Positions 24,191 to 35,736 of a stretch of 64,000 bases of DNA are shown here, piece by piece. A program made the translations under genes and the position numbers. The stretch is from Phaseolus vulgaris. Lineage: Eukaryota; Streptophyta; Magnoliopsida; Fabales; Fabaceae. The stretch covers positions 12,179,625-12,243,624 of the forward strand of contig NC_023749.2 in the NCBI RefSeq assembly GCF_000499845.2, in the 5' to 3' direction. The notes beneath the pieces were generated by a model. That model had not been told where the DNA came from. It was given only the letters and a program-made list of their open reading frames with translations, and made no database searches. Within the stretch, counting starts at the first letter, position 1. Each line of letters opens with the position of its first letter.

Positions 24191-25690
24191 AAAGTTTAAT
24201 AAGAAATTAATTACATTAAAATTTGAATAATAATAGTGGTTAAAATGTGATTCATCTGCACAATTTCATAGAGAGTATAATTTTAAAATTGATTACAAAT
24301 TTTGAATTTATATTGTTTAAAATGTGATTCTCTCTTTACAACTTATTTTACATATTTTTGTATAAGATGCACTCTCCATATATAAACCACCTTACATATT
24401 AAATCATTATCACGATCCATAATTGTAAAAATATTAAAGTAAAGACAAAAAAAACATATTGAAGTAAATATAATAATATAATATAGAATAGTCATGTAAT
24501 ATAATTTTTTTTTTCAAATGTCCAAGATATTAATGAGAAAAAATTACTCATTATTGGTGTTTGCGTCTTTATTGTTCTAAAAATTACGTCATTATTATTT
24601 AAACTAATATATATAAAAGGAAATTGATAGTCAAATTAATTATTTTACTCTTTTTAATAATGATTTTATATCAAGAACGGTTTAGTGTTCAAGATAATAA
24701 TATCACTTATTTTCTTTAAATTTTAATACTACTTTAAAAAATTTATTACAAATTCAATATAAATAATATTTATATCAAATATTATTATATTATTTTTATT
24801 TAGATAGAAGGAAAAATATTACTATATGCAATTTGAAGGACTAAAATTATATTTAAATCTTTCATAAATTTTTAAATCATTGTTGACTAGTGTGCAGAGA
24901 AACTTCATTAAAATGGTCATTTAGTGTCATTTCATTCAGTTAGATAAAAATATATTTAATAAATTATTTAATTTTGTTTACGGTTTTATCATTGATTTGT
25001 TATACTCATTATGCGTCTTTATTGTTTTAAAGATTGCTGCGTGACACCACTCATACCATTTTTTTTAATTAATGTCTTTTGTTAAAGATTTAAACGGATC
25101 TACAACTATTATTCAGTTAATGCAAAATGTCCTTATTTTTTAATTTTTAATTCACTTTTCACTTCTAATGGGAATAAACATTTCTTTTACAGTTTTACTT
25201 TTTAGATTCAGTTTAATTGTATTAAAAGAAAATAGGATCATTTTTCATACTTAGTTTCGTAAACATACTATATGAATTCAAATTTAATATTATCATAAAT
25301 AATCTAAAACTTGCATATCTATATATAGCTTCTTCTTTTTTAAATAATTTGTTATTACATTGAATCTTGAGTTTGTTTGATAATTTCTTTTATATATAAT
25401 ATTTTAAAAATCTATACATAATAATAACAGAAAGATTTCAAAAAGAATACTATTGTAACATTATTATATTTGCAAGAGGATTTTCAAAAAGTAAACAATC
25501 CTAAAAAAATATTTTGGTAAAAGTTTATAACTTTGTAATTACTTTTGATTGAAATTGACTAAACACACAAAGATAAAGAGTAATAAGATCAACAAAATCG
25601 AATTACATATTAACAATGATCAATTCTTGAGTAGTCAAAATTACAAAATAGCTAATATAACAAACTTTAAAAGTTTCTACAAAAATCTTT
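24191..25690. other. AT-rich intergenic with one ~220-bp repeat copy
   Basis: 24594-24813 is copy A of the repeat present three more times at 26344-27010, so the repeat family brackets the gene at 25695-26276. Nothing else recognised. Confidence 0.7.
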
Positions 25691-25694
25691 TTTA

Positions 25695-26276
25695 TTAAAG
25701 ATTTTCTTCAACTATCCACCTTTTCTTCATTGTTTTCCAAGTGAGCTCAAAAGATTGAGTGATTCTTGTTGCAATTTTGTGTATCTCACTTCTTGGAGGA
25801 TAACCCAAGGGATAAGAGAAGACACTCACCATGTCATCTTCAAACTCATCAACTTTTGAGTACTCCAATCTTTTTAGCTTTGATTCAATATCATGTAAAC
25901 TCATTGTCTTCTTCTTTTTCAGGTTCTTATGGACACCAAGATCACTCTTTTTGAAAATCCATGCATCTCTTCCAACCATTAAACGCTTCAACATTACCCA
26001 ACATTGCATCTTTTTGTGTTTATCCATTGCCATTGCATGCTTCTCCCTTTTCTTGCACTCCATGCTCAATCTTTCTTTCTTCTTTCTCTCATCACACCCC
26101 TTGTACCTAATTTCTTGATTTCTGGCACCAGATTGTAATGGAATTTTTGTATCAACCCATATTGCTTTTGCGTAACCCTTCTTATTCTTCAATTCACATA
26201 CACCTTCACACTTTTGAGGACATGAAGAATAAATTTTTATGATCAGCTTCTTGCAAGATTGTTCTAATTCTCCCAT
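25695..26276 (-). CDS. Small bromodomain-like protein (193 aa), intact single exon
   Basis: The ATG at 26276 gives a 193-residue highly basic protein. Residues 60-90 are Lys/Arg-rich (RKKKERLSMECKKREK), a possible nuclear signal. Residues from about 90 on (CWVMLKRLMVGRDAW, MSLHDIESKLKRLEYSKVDEFEDDMVSVFSYPLGYPPRSEIHKIA, then FELTWKTMKKRW) follow the order of the second half of a bromodomain: DIxxKL, EFxxDMxxVF, YPP, H and the C-terminal helix. Canonical bromodomains place an asparagine just before the proline pair (YNP) to grip acetyl-lysine. Here the text is YPP and that asparagine is absent. Cysteines near residues 19-27 could bind metal. An AATAAA overlaps the stop. This is the best intact gene here. 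Family assignment is by motif only; a pseudogene or a plant-specific bromodomain relative is also possible. Confidence 0.6.
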   Translation of the reverse strand: MGELEQSCKKLIIKIYSSCPQKCEGVCELKNKKGYAKAIWVDTKIPLQSGARNQEIRYKGCDERKKKERLSMECKKREKHAMAMDKHKKMQCWVMLKRLMVGRDAWIFKKSDLGVHKNLKKKKTMSLHDIESKLKRLEYSKVDEFEDDMVSVFSYPLGYPPRSEIHKIATRITQSFELTWKTMKKRWIVEENL

Positions 26277-26343
26277 TGTTGAGTAGAAAATGAATGAAGA
26301 AAATGAGAATAGAAAGAAAAATATGACTTAGAAGACCAAATAT

Positions 26344-27010
26344 CATTATTTAAACTAATATATATAAAAGGAAAGTGATAGTAAAATTTATTATTTTATT
26401 CTTTTCGATAAGATTTTATATCAAGAAGCGTTTAGTAATATCACTTATTTTCTTTAAATTTTAATACTACTTTAAAGAATTTATTACAAATTCAATATAA
26501 TTAATATTAATATAAAATATTATTATATTATTTTTATTTAGATATACATAACGGATACTACTATTAGTATATATATTTAAACTAATATATATATATAAAA
26601 GGAAAGTGATAGTAAAATTTATTATTTTATTCTTTTTAATAAGATTTTATATCAAGAATGTCAAGAACGGTTTAGTTTTTAAGATAATAATATCACTTAT
26701 TTTCTTTAAATTTAATACTGTTTTAAAGAATTTATTACAAATTCAATATAATTAATATTAATATAAAATATTATTATATTATTTTTATTTAGATATATAT
26801 AACGGATACTACGTACATATATTTAAAGTAATATATATAAAAGGAAAGTGATAGTTATATTTATTATTTTATATCAAGAACCGTTTAGTTTTCAAGATAA
26901 TAATATCACTTATTTTCTTTAAATTTAATACTACTTTAAAGAATTTATTGCAAATTCAATATATTATTTTTATTTAGATATACGTAACAGATACTACGAT
27001 GAGTATATAT
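26344..27010. repeat. Three tandem ~230-bp AT-rich repeats (copies B-D)
   Basis: Units start near 26344, 26571 and 26818. Each contains TATATATAAAAGGAAAGTGA, a CGGTTTAG segment (CGTTTAG in copies B and D), AATATCACTTATTTTC and an end resembling ACGGATACTAC. Copy A is at 24594. No coding content. Confidence 0.8.
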
Positions 27011-27682
27011 TTAAAATTAATCTAATGCTCACAACTTCATATAGTATATTTTTACTTTTTTTTATTTGAATATAGTGTTTTGATGTTATATTTGGGTAGA
27101 CCCTTTCACTGTTTTCACCATACAAACACGGTTTATAGCAAATTATTGTTTTTGTTATTCCAAATTAAAAGATTCTCAATCTTGCACTGTATTTATTCAC
27201 TCCTTTGAGTTTTGGAGGTTTACCGTTGTGGCCTTATTCAATGGACAACCAGTTCTTGACCCACAAACTGAGGTCACTTTTGTTATTACTCCAGATGTTT
27301 TATCACCAAATTGCTACTAAAAATGAATGAGGGGAATTGATTGATGACCAAAAGATAGAAAAGATGATTTAGGGTGTGCTTGGAAATATTTTGGAAGCAT
27401 TGTAAACGGAAAATTCCACTTCCAAAGGAGTAAATCTTGTAAACGAAACTTTTCTTGTCCTGCATTTCTCTCTATAACCAAAAATTGAAGATTCAATCCC
27501 AGCAATGTTTTCAACATCGTAGTTGTCATTGAACAAGTTAAAGCACTACTTCGGTTGGGAAATTTCATCAAACAAGTTAAGGGCACAAATTACTTAGTTG
27601 GGGAATTTCATCAAACAAGTTATGGGCATGACATGAATTTTTAACGACAACACGAGAACTAACACTTGAAAGACCTACTTTC
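27011..27682. other. Intergenic with one unassigned open stretch
   Basis: Around 27175-27325 a plus-strand frame reads TVVALFNGQPVLDPQTEV and continues to a stop. It looks like ordinary protein but I do not recognise it. It has no clear start and may be a fragment of a host exon. Confidence 0.3.
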
Positions 27683-27877
27683 AGTTTTGAATGCAACCAT
27701 GATTTCATGATTTAGATGTAAGCGAAAAAACGTAGTGGGGTTGGAACCTGCAAGCTTGGTGATGGAAGAAGACCAAGAATACATGACGTAGCCTGCAAGC
27801 TCGCAATCCACGTGAAGATAAAGCAATCCACTGTTCTTCTTTTTCAGTTCATCGTGAAAGAATGAAGCTAGTGATTC
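27683..27877. repeat. ~195-bp dispersed repeat, copy 2
   Basis: Near-identical to 8766-8960 in the same orientation (see the entry there). Its flanks here are unrelated to LINE A, so the repeat is independent of that element. Confidence 0.8.
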
Positions 27878-28899
27878 GTGAATCAAATATTTTACTATCA
27901 TATTCTTTCACTTTCGAAGGGAAGCTGCTGCTGTGGGACTCATAGCACACGTTCTCATCTTTCATGTTTAAATTAACTCTGTCAAAAAAATTTAGATAAT
28001 TATATTCCCATTTTTTCTTTTAACTAATGTTTTTTTTTATATTTATTTCTGTCAAATGATATTTTTGTCACCTATTTGTAGCTGACCAACTCTTTAAAAA
28101 GAGAAGCACAGAGTTAATTTAGTTAATTTTAAAGTCAGACTTTTTAACTGTTTTTAATAAATTAAAATTTATATGTTATGAATTTTCACTTTTTGATAAT
28201 AAATGTGAATTGTGTATTATTTTTAATTCAACAACTAAAATTTAAAGATAACAAATCTCTTGTTATAATTTTTTTCCAATTTTTATATAAATCTGTTAAG
28301 TGCCTACTCTAACCGATATTAAATATCTATTTTTAAAATATGATTTAAAAAATGTTAATTAATATTTATGTATATCATAAAAAGATATTATTTAACAATT
28401 TATACTTCAAGGCGTTAATATTTATGCGTGTTTGAAAAATTATTATTTCATAATTTATTGATTTCTTAAAACATTATTCACAAGTAATTTTTATAAAATT
28501 AATTAATTAATATATAATAAAAATTTTCAACCACATAAATAAGATGGTGGATCTCATATTTATGTGTCTTCTTTAATTTCCATTTCTTTCATAATATTTT
28601 TTCGATTCTCTGCGGAGAAGCTGCAAATGTAGAGTTTTCATTTGGAGTAAGTAAACATTTTTCACATCCTCTCAAAATTTCCAAAATCTTCTGCAAATTT
28701 TTGGTCTAATATTTATTTGTTTCAATTTCAATTCTTTAATAAGCAAATATTCTTTCTTATTTATTGTAAATAAAGGATTAATATATATATATATATCATT
28801 TTGTTCAATCTAATAAATTTATGAAATAAAAAAAAATTAATTCATATTTATGTGTTATAGTCAAATGATATTTATGTTCTGTTCCCTATTATTCACAAA
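27878..28899. other. AT-rich intergenic, no gene seen
   Basis: Only short frames. A G/C-containing patch near 28610-28680 could be a leader exon, but nothing confirms it. Confidence 0.5.
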
Positions 28900-29252
28900 T
28901 GATATTCTCTATTATTCTATCTTCTAAACCATGCCATTTTTGCAGACAGGTAAGAAGAGAAACACCATTGTGAAGGAGAAAACATTACATTATCATCATA
29001 TTAATTCACCAAAATTATTTTCTAACACTGACTGGTATAGGGGGAAGTTATTGTTCATTATTGTGAATTGAATAAATTGCGTTTTGAGATTATTACTTTA
29101 AGTTACATGCATGTCATAATTAATTTGTGAGTGTAATTTATCTTATTTTTTGTTTTGTTGTTCTTGAACCAATCCTTTGTGACTACTTGGTAAGATTTGA
29201 TAACCATTTTAATTAATTTAATAATTTTTTTCTTGATTTTAATCTCATGCAT

Positions 29253-29373
29253 TGTTGGAGATCCCACATCGACTAGAGATTATAGTCTTTCATTGTATAT
29301 AAGTGGGTGCAAACCTCAACCTTATGAGCCGGTTTTATGGGGTTGAGTTAGGCTTAAAGTCCACTTCGTAATA
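29253..29373. mobile_element. 121-bp solo-LTR/TRIM-like insertion
   Basis: It starts TGTTGGAGATCCCACATCGA and ends CCACTTCGTAATA, flanked by TGCAT at 29248-29252 and 29374-29378. The paralogous site in block 2 (about 49856-49866, ATGTATTGTG) lacks it. The TCCCACATCG start resembles common plant LTR/TRIM ends, but the terminal bases are TG...TA rather than TG...CA. Confidence 0.6.
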
Positions 29374-30409
29374 TGCATTGTGTTATTATATTTTGAGTCA
29401 TGGTTTAGATTTTATTATTAATTAAATTTGGTCATGGAGGATTATAATTAATTGATTCCAATCATTTAAGAGGATAAAAATATATATGGCACTCATGCAA
29501 GGTTTGGATTCAAATTCATTATTATGCTTTTTAAACTTTAACTTTTCTAAAGTTTTATAGGTAAATGTAAGATATAAATGCATGATGCATTCATCTATCG
29601 CAATGCATAAAAAATCAGTAAAAAATATTACATAATAAAGAATGTTATTAGCTTAACATCCCAAAACTTTACGCAATATAATAATATCCCAAAACTATAG
29701 GCAACATAATAATATAAGAAGTAAAATAAATACATTATTTGTGAGAAATATTAAAAAGTTAAACATAATAAGAAACTTGTTTATTATGCTGCATTAGCTT
29801 TTAGATGCTAATCTAATGAGATTTTTTATACTATGTAACTTTTTCATGTGAAATATCAAATACTCATATTTTTTTTATGATTTGAGATAATACACGCATT
29901 TATTTTATATCTCACATATTCAATTTGACATTTAGCTATACAAGTGGAAAACTCAGTGATAAATTTGAATCTTAAATTGCATGCATGTCTAATTATTATG
30001 ACTATTTATTAAAAAAAATAAGAATAAAGAGATTTAAAAGTTAATCCTTTTACAATTAATATGATTTATAAAAATCTAACTAAAAGTAATTAGTCACATC
30101 AGATTCAATTGGTTATAAAATATTGCATGTTTAGTTTAATTAATCATGACATTAATTTTATACATATGTACCAATTAATCATAATAGTTTCACAATACAT
30201 ATATTAATAAATATAAAAAAAATATGTTAAATGAAGTAAAATAATAATCAAAGATATTGAATTAAAAAAAGTCCACTTTGAATTGGTTTTCTTTGTCAAA
30301 AGGGTTTGTACACTCTTTAAATATCTTTAATTATATTTATTTTTTTCTGATAAAAAAATATTTCAATCTGCACTATATTTAACATTGTCTTTTCTTTTCT
30401 TCTAATCTG
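29374..30409. other. Block 1 non-coding, AT-rich
   Basis: Collinear with 49870-51400 of block 2. No gene recognised. Confidence 0.6.
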
Positions 30410-30990
30410 ACATAACATTGCAAAGTATCAAAGTATTATTGTCAGAGATGTATTTCCCTACCTATGAAAATAATTAAAAATAATTTTTTTTTCTAGTTTT
30501 AAAGAATTATTGTTTTCAAGGAAATTTCAGTTCAAACTGTGATGCATTTAAAAATTCCTCATAACAGAACAAAGAAAGCTTCCAATAGAAAGAAAAAGAA
30601 AAGAATATAGGTGAGAGTTTATCACTTTATATTTTTTCTGTTATTTGAAAATACTAAATAAAATAAATAATTTTTCTTTAGAAGAGTATAAATCAATAAC
30701 AATAATAATTACATAATGTTACTATAGTTTCTACTCTTCTAAGAAAAAAATAATTATTTTATTTATTATTTTAAATAACAGATTTCTTTTCTTCTTCTCT
30801 AGTATAAGTTTTCTTTGTTTTGTTTTGAGGAATATTTTAGTGCATCACAGTTGGAATTGAAGTAATTTGCAAAGCAATTTTTTTTTAAAGTAGTAAGACA
30901 ATTTTTCTTATAATTATTTTCCGAAGAAGGCAAATGCATCTTTGACAGCAATGTACTTTGTATGCCAATTTTATTATGTCAGAAGAAGAC
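30410..30990. repeat. Large imperfect inverted repeat (hairpin locus), block 1
   Basis: The left arm (about 30410-30690) and right arm (about 30730-30990) pair over more than 200 bp. Examples are AACTGTGATGCATTTAAAAATTCCTC on the left against GAGGAATATTTTAGTGCATCACAGTT on the right, and an inner stem GTTATTTGAAAATACTAAAT against ATTATTTTAAATAAC. The loop is about 40 nt. A second copy is at 51400-51965. A transcript would fold into a long hairpin. Confidence 0.7.
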
Positions 30991-31103
30991 ATTAAAAAAA
31001 CAGTGTTAAGTAAGTGAATGTTGAAATAGGTGATAATGTATAAGCTAATGTTGGAATGTGAATTTTTCACATCAATTTTCTTAAACATTCTCCCTCAAAA
31101 TTA

Positions 31104-31958
31104 GGTTTTTTTATTATGATTGGGTTATTTTTTTTTGTTTTTACTAAAATGGGGTCCGTTTAAAAAAAATTACAAATTTAGGCAAGTCGTACTTAATTGA
31201 GACGACTTCATATGCAGAAGTCGTCCCAATTAGGCACGACTTCTGCTATGTCATACTAAAGTCGTGCCAACTTGGTACGACTTCTGCCCCGTCATACTGA
31301 AGTTGTGCCAACTTGGCATGACTTCTGCCACGTCATAATTTTTTATTTTATTGTTTATATATTGGATAGTAAGTTATGTAATGTTAAAAATTAATTTCTT
31401 CTCATCATTACGTGTTTTGTAAAATCATTACTTCTCAAGCTATTTATTTTGCAAATTCACAACAATAATTCTCTATTTATTTTCCAAATATAATAATTTT
31501 TCATTTATCTATTTATTTTCAAATTCAATAACAATTTTCTTCATTTTTTAATTAATCAAATAATCAAGTTATTGTATTACATTACCATCAAACATGATCC
31601 ATACACGATTATCCAATTTTTTGTTCCTTAAAACTAACACTCTTAGAAAATTATGTATCAAATTAATTTTTAACATTACATAACTTACTATCCAATATAT
31701 AAACAATAAAATTAAAAAAAAATATGACGTGGCAGAAGTCGTGCCAACTTGACACGACTTCTATATGACAGGGCAGAAGTCGTGCCAAGTTGGCACGACT
31801 TCAGTATGACATGGCAGAAGTCGTGCCTAATTGGAACGATTTCTGCATATGAAGTCGTACTGAATTGACACGACTTGCCTAAATTTATAATTTTTTTTAA
31901 ACGGACCCCATTTTGAAAAAAAACAAAAAAAAAATAACCCATCATGGTCAAAAAAACC
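31104..31958. mobile_element. MULE-type foldback element, 855 bp, 9-bp TSD
   Basis: Terminal inverted repeats of about 300 bp (from 31104 and back from 31958) share GGGTTATTTTTTTTT, ATGGGGTCCGTTTAAA and repeated AAGTCGTGCC motifs. It is flanked by TCAAAATTA (31095-31103) and TTAAAATTA (31959-31967). The block 2 counterpart, TCAAAATTA at 52059-52067, is uninterrupted. The 9-bp duplication and long arms fit a non-autonomous Mutator-like element. No transposase is present. Confidence 0.8.
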
Positions 31959-31967
31959 TTAAAATTA

Positions 31968-32194
31968 AATCTTTGTATCTAAAAATAATAATAATAAAAT
32001 TAAAGGAAGTATTTGAAGAATGTTTCAACTCTTATATTTTTTTTTATTTGAAATAATCTTTAGAGATTATCTTAGATTTTTTATATTAGGGTTGAGATAT
32101 ATTTTTTTAATTTAATTATTTTTTATAAAAAAAATCACATTATCTTATCTCCTTGTCTTTTTTTAATGGACAAAAGTATTTATATATATTTATT

Positions 32195-32252
<58 letters not shown>

Positions 32253-33290
32253 TGACTTTTGTTTGCAACACCACGAAAATTCGTATATTTGATTAATTTA
32301 TTAATAACAATACATAGATATGATTTAAGTAATAACCTAAGTATAAAACTGTAAATTAAATGATTAAAGGGATGAATATTTGATATTATATATTAATTGA
32401 AGTAGTTATTATTTTTAACTAATTTTTACACGTTTCATGTCTTGTTCTTTGTTCTGATATACACAGCTCTGGAAGATGACAAAATGGCATGCAACTAACC
32501 ATAAATGTATTGTTCTTTCATAGGTCTTTTCTGCATGCTTCTTGAAATAACTCAAAAAAATATCATTTTCTAGTTTCAACCAATTTTTTTTTTCAAAAAC
32601 CAAATCAAAATATCCCATTTTTACATGATATATTGCAAAAATAAAATCATTTTGCTTTGCTTTTTGTAAAAAGGAGAATTGATTGAAACTAGAAAAATAA
32701 CCATTTTTCTTGAAGCGTTTTTGACTGTTCATATTGCATTGGATTTGCCAGGAACCACATATTTTAAATCGAGCTTTTCTTCTTTTTCTTCTTCTCTTGT
32801 TTTAAAAATAATAAACAAATTTATTCTAGGCATTTTTGTGTTTTTCTTTAAAACTTAGAAATATATAAATATTTTGGTACTGAAAAATGTTTGGATATGC
32901 AATGTATGACAGACATGGAAGGTTGAAGTTATGCAATAATGACAGAAAGTGAATACAAATGGAAGCCAAATTAGCATCCCAATGCACTCAACAGATGTAT
33001 CACACATCTCAACCATTAACAGATCTTTTATCAATGCAGAAATAAAGAAAGTTCAGTGGAAGAATTTAATTAAGCTTCGAATCTTAAATTAAGTTAATTT
33101 CGAATGTTTACAGATAAAGGTTGTTCTATCGAGCATTGTTCAGAAATTTCATGTGAAAAAATTAGTCAAGGAATCATTGTAAGTGATGCAGGTGTTTCAA
33201 GTTTATGTAAAATGGAAATTAACTTCAGATTTTTACCAATATTATTTCTTGTTTTACACTGTCATCCATTTTTATTTATTTATTTATTCA
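31968..33290. other. Block 1 non-coding with (AT)n at 32197-32250
   Basis: It contains an AT microsatellite of about 54 bp. Compared with block 2, the stretch equivalent to about 52630-53160 (TATA box, 5'-UTR exon and part of the intron of the MUDRA-domain gene) is missing near 33285. No gene seen. Confidence 0.65.
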
Positions 33291-33305
33291 CCTGTATATC
33301 TAAAG

Positions 33306-33325
33306 TTTTTTTTTTTATCAGCAAT
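33306..33325 (-). mobile_element. 20-bp LINE stub with 15-bp TSD
   Basis: On the minus strand the insert is ATTGCTGAT followed by 11 A residues, exactly the terminal sequence of nearby LINEs. It is flanked by perfect 15-bp repeats CCTGTATATCTAAAG at 33291-33305 and 33326-33340. Block 2 has a single CCTGTATATCTAAAG at 53166-53180 with no insert. Confidence 0.8.
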
Positions 33326-33615
33326 CCTGTATATCTAAAGTATTACAGCTATGAGAGTTCCTAATAAATACATTTTTTGTTTGTTTGTAACTGCTATTAA
33401 GTATTGTTTGTAATTTTATTAATATATGCTTTTTTATAAAAAAAAAAATTGTATACGTGAGTGAAATTAGTTTTGGCGGAATCTTAGCTTGCACAATTCA
33501 TAGGAATTCATCGATGATAGTAATAATGTGTAGGTTAGTCGTTGTTTTTTTTAGTACAATTAATATAGGTTTTGAACAATTACTTATTAAATATGTAATT
33601 AATTTTTGTTAGATA

Positions 33616-33970
33616 ATGGCTTTTCAATCTATGATGACTTTGGTTCATTTTTGACGGACGAACTCATGTCATCACAATTCGTAATTGAAGTTACTAGATA
33701 TATAAAAGTAAACAATTGTATGACACTCACAACTCTAAAACAAATTATTTTAAATTTGTTCATCCCTTTGAACGGCAAATCATACACGGTTGATTTGCTT
33801 TATCGTTGTCCACTAACAATGAATGGACTATGGACTTAATATCGTTGCTTGACCATTCAAGATGACGATGATCTACAATATGTGGTTGCATATGCCAAAA
33901 AATATGAACCTCTCATACAGTTTGAGGTCATGACATTCATTCACGAATTTAAGACAACAAGTGATATCGC
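33616..33970 (+). pseudogene. MUDRA N-terminal-domain gene copy in block 1, first part
   Basis: It corresponds to the intact gene at 53574-53990. After MAFQSMMTL the block 1 copy has lost about 14 bases, which removes the YYNGQI segment and brings in an early stop. It then continues recognisably (FVIEVTRYIKVNNCMTLTTLKQIILNLFIPLNGKSY, then DDDDLQYVVAYAKKYEPL) with a TGG-to-TAA-like stop at WT. LINE B interrupts it at 33970 and the last codons are at 37046-37094. Its promoter and first exon are absent, so it is a dead duplicate. Confidence 0.8.
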
Positions 33971-34021
33971 AGCCTAATGGATATACCATTCGCAGCCTAA
34001 GACAACAAGTGATAGGTAAAA

Positions 34022-35488
34022 ATGTACTCAGAGATACTTCATTGCAGCCTAATGGATATACCATTCACATACTTAGGCCTACCTATTGGTGGTAATCAGG
34101 CTAGGTGCTCCTTTTGGGATCCGGTATTATCGAAGATAAGAAAGAAACTCTCGATATGGAAAGGGAGGAATCTCTCCTTCGCGGGAAGAGTTTGCCTTAT
34201 AAAATCTGTCATCAATGCCATACCACTATTTTTTCTATCTTTTTTAAAGTCCTGGTTGGAGTATGCAAGGAGATCACAAAATTACAAAGGAAGTTCCTAT
34301 GGGGATGGGGAGCAGAAGGGAGGAAAATTGCATGGACTAGTTGGGAGAACATATGCAAAGCGAAAGAGCCGGTTAGGTATTAAAAGTATTGATTTATTCA
34401 ATAAGGCACTCTTGGCAAAATGGTTTTGGAGAATGGGTTCCACTGAGAAGGGTCTCTGGAAGGATGTTCTTGAATCGAAGTATGGATTGTGGAGTATGAC
34501 AAGCTCATTTACACCGGATCAAAATAGGTATAAATCTAGATGGTGGAATGATTTATTCAAGGTTAGCCTTTCAGATCAAGGGGACAATTGGGTCAATTCA
34601 AATATGGTTTGACAACTTGGATCCGGGGACAAGATAAAATTCTGGGAAGATGAGTGGCTAGCCAATGGTCAACTCAAAGGTAGGTATGAAAGAATATATA
34701 ATAATTTTGATCTTAAAGACAAAACTATTGGTAACTTTGGAAGTTGGTCTACATAGGGGTGGGAGTGGAAATTTAGCTGGAGAAGAGAATGGTTTGAGTG
34801 GGAAAGAACGATGATAGAGGAGTTTATGGAAAACTTATCACAGGTGTCACTATATCCAAACAAAGAGGACTTACGACTATGGAATGATCCTCCATCATAC
34901 ACGTTTTCGGTTAAATCTGCTTACAATAAATTAATCAAGCAGACATATGGGGGGGTGTCAGGGGTATTCGAGTATCTTTGGAATTTAAAGGTTATGCCAT
35001 CAGCTCAGTTTTATGTGTGGAGGGCCCTATCGAATAGGATAATAACTAAGTTGAATTTGCATAAAAGGGGAGTTTTATTGGGGGATACAATATGTGTTTT
35101 ATGTGGAAGGGAGGAGGAGTCAACCTCACACATTCTTGTTACTTGTGATGTATCAACCAAGGTTTGGAATATGTGCTTTAACTGGACAGGAATTAGTTCG
35201 GTAGATCATAATGATTTGATTCATTATTTCGAACAATTTTCTTGTATGTGTTTTAACCAAGAAGGCAACAGACTATGGAAAAGTCTATGGGTCTCAGTGA
35301 TTTGGTGCATTTGGAAGCATAGAAACAAGGTTATTTTTAACCAAACAAAGATAGATGTAGATGAAATCTTTACTATGGCACAAGTACAAACATGGGTGTG
35401 GATGAAACATTAAGAAAGAAAAGTTAAGTTCTCCTTCTCTGATTGGATCTTATCGCCTTTAACATGCATTAATATGGCAACAAAATAA
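34022..35488 (+). pseudogene. LINE B ORF2 C-terminal part (end of RT, zf-RVT)
   Basis: The frame opens in CSLMDIPFTYLGLPIGGN, downstream of the catalytic FADD box, so the active site is absent. It runs through ISxWKGRNLSFAGRVCLIKSVINAIP, zf-RVT (CVLCGREEESTSHILVTC) and a C-terminal SDWILSPLTC ending at a TAA at 35486-35488. Stops lie at about 34610 (TGA), 34756 (TAG) and 35411 (TAA). A compensated frame shift spans about 34240-34375, where GVCKEITKLQRKFLWGWG is read in another frame. It is the same family as LINE A. Confidence 0.85.
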
Positions 35489-35736
35489 AAAGAGATAAGC
35501 ATAATTACTGTTTTCTCAATTAAGTACATGGTTTGCTGGTTTTGTTATAAATCTGTCAATGATTTATTCTATGATCACTGTTATGGGTATGTATTATTTT
35601 TTGAAATAGCTGAAAGGTTTGGAAGGTAGTGTTAAGTGGTGCAGGTTAAAGTGTTAGAAGAACACATGTCAAAGGCTGGTATTCTTGGCTTGATTATGTT
35701 GTTGGTAGGGGGCAGATTGACGAAGCTGATGTTGGC

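Noticed and set aside
27175..27325. Open plus-strand stretch with TVVALFNGQPVLDPQTEV
   Set aside because: Looks protein-like, but no family was recognised and there is no start codon or splice context, so it was not called as a gene.
32197..32250. Long (AT)n run
   Set aside because: An ordinary microsatellite of a plant genome; noted within the spacer entry only.
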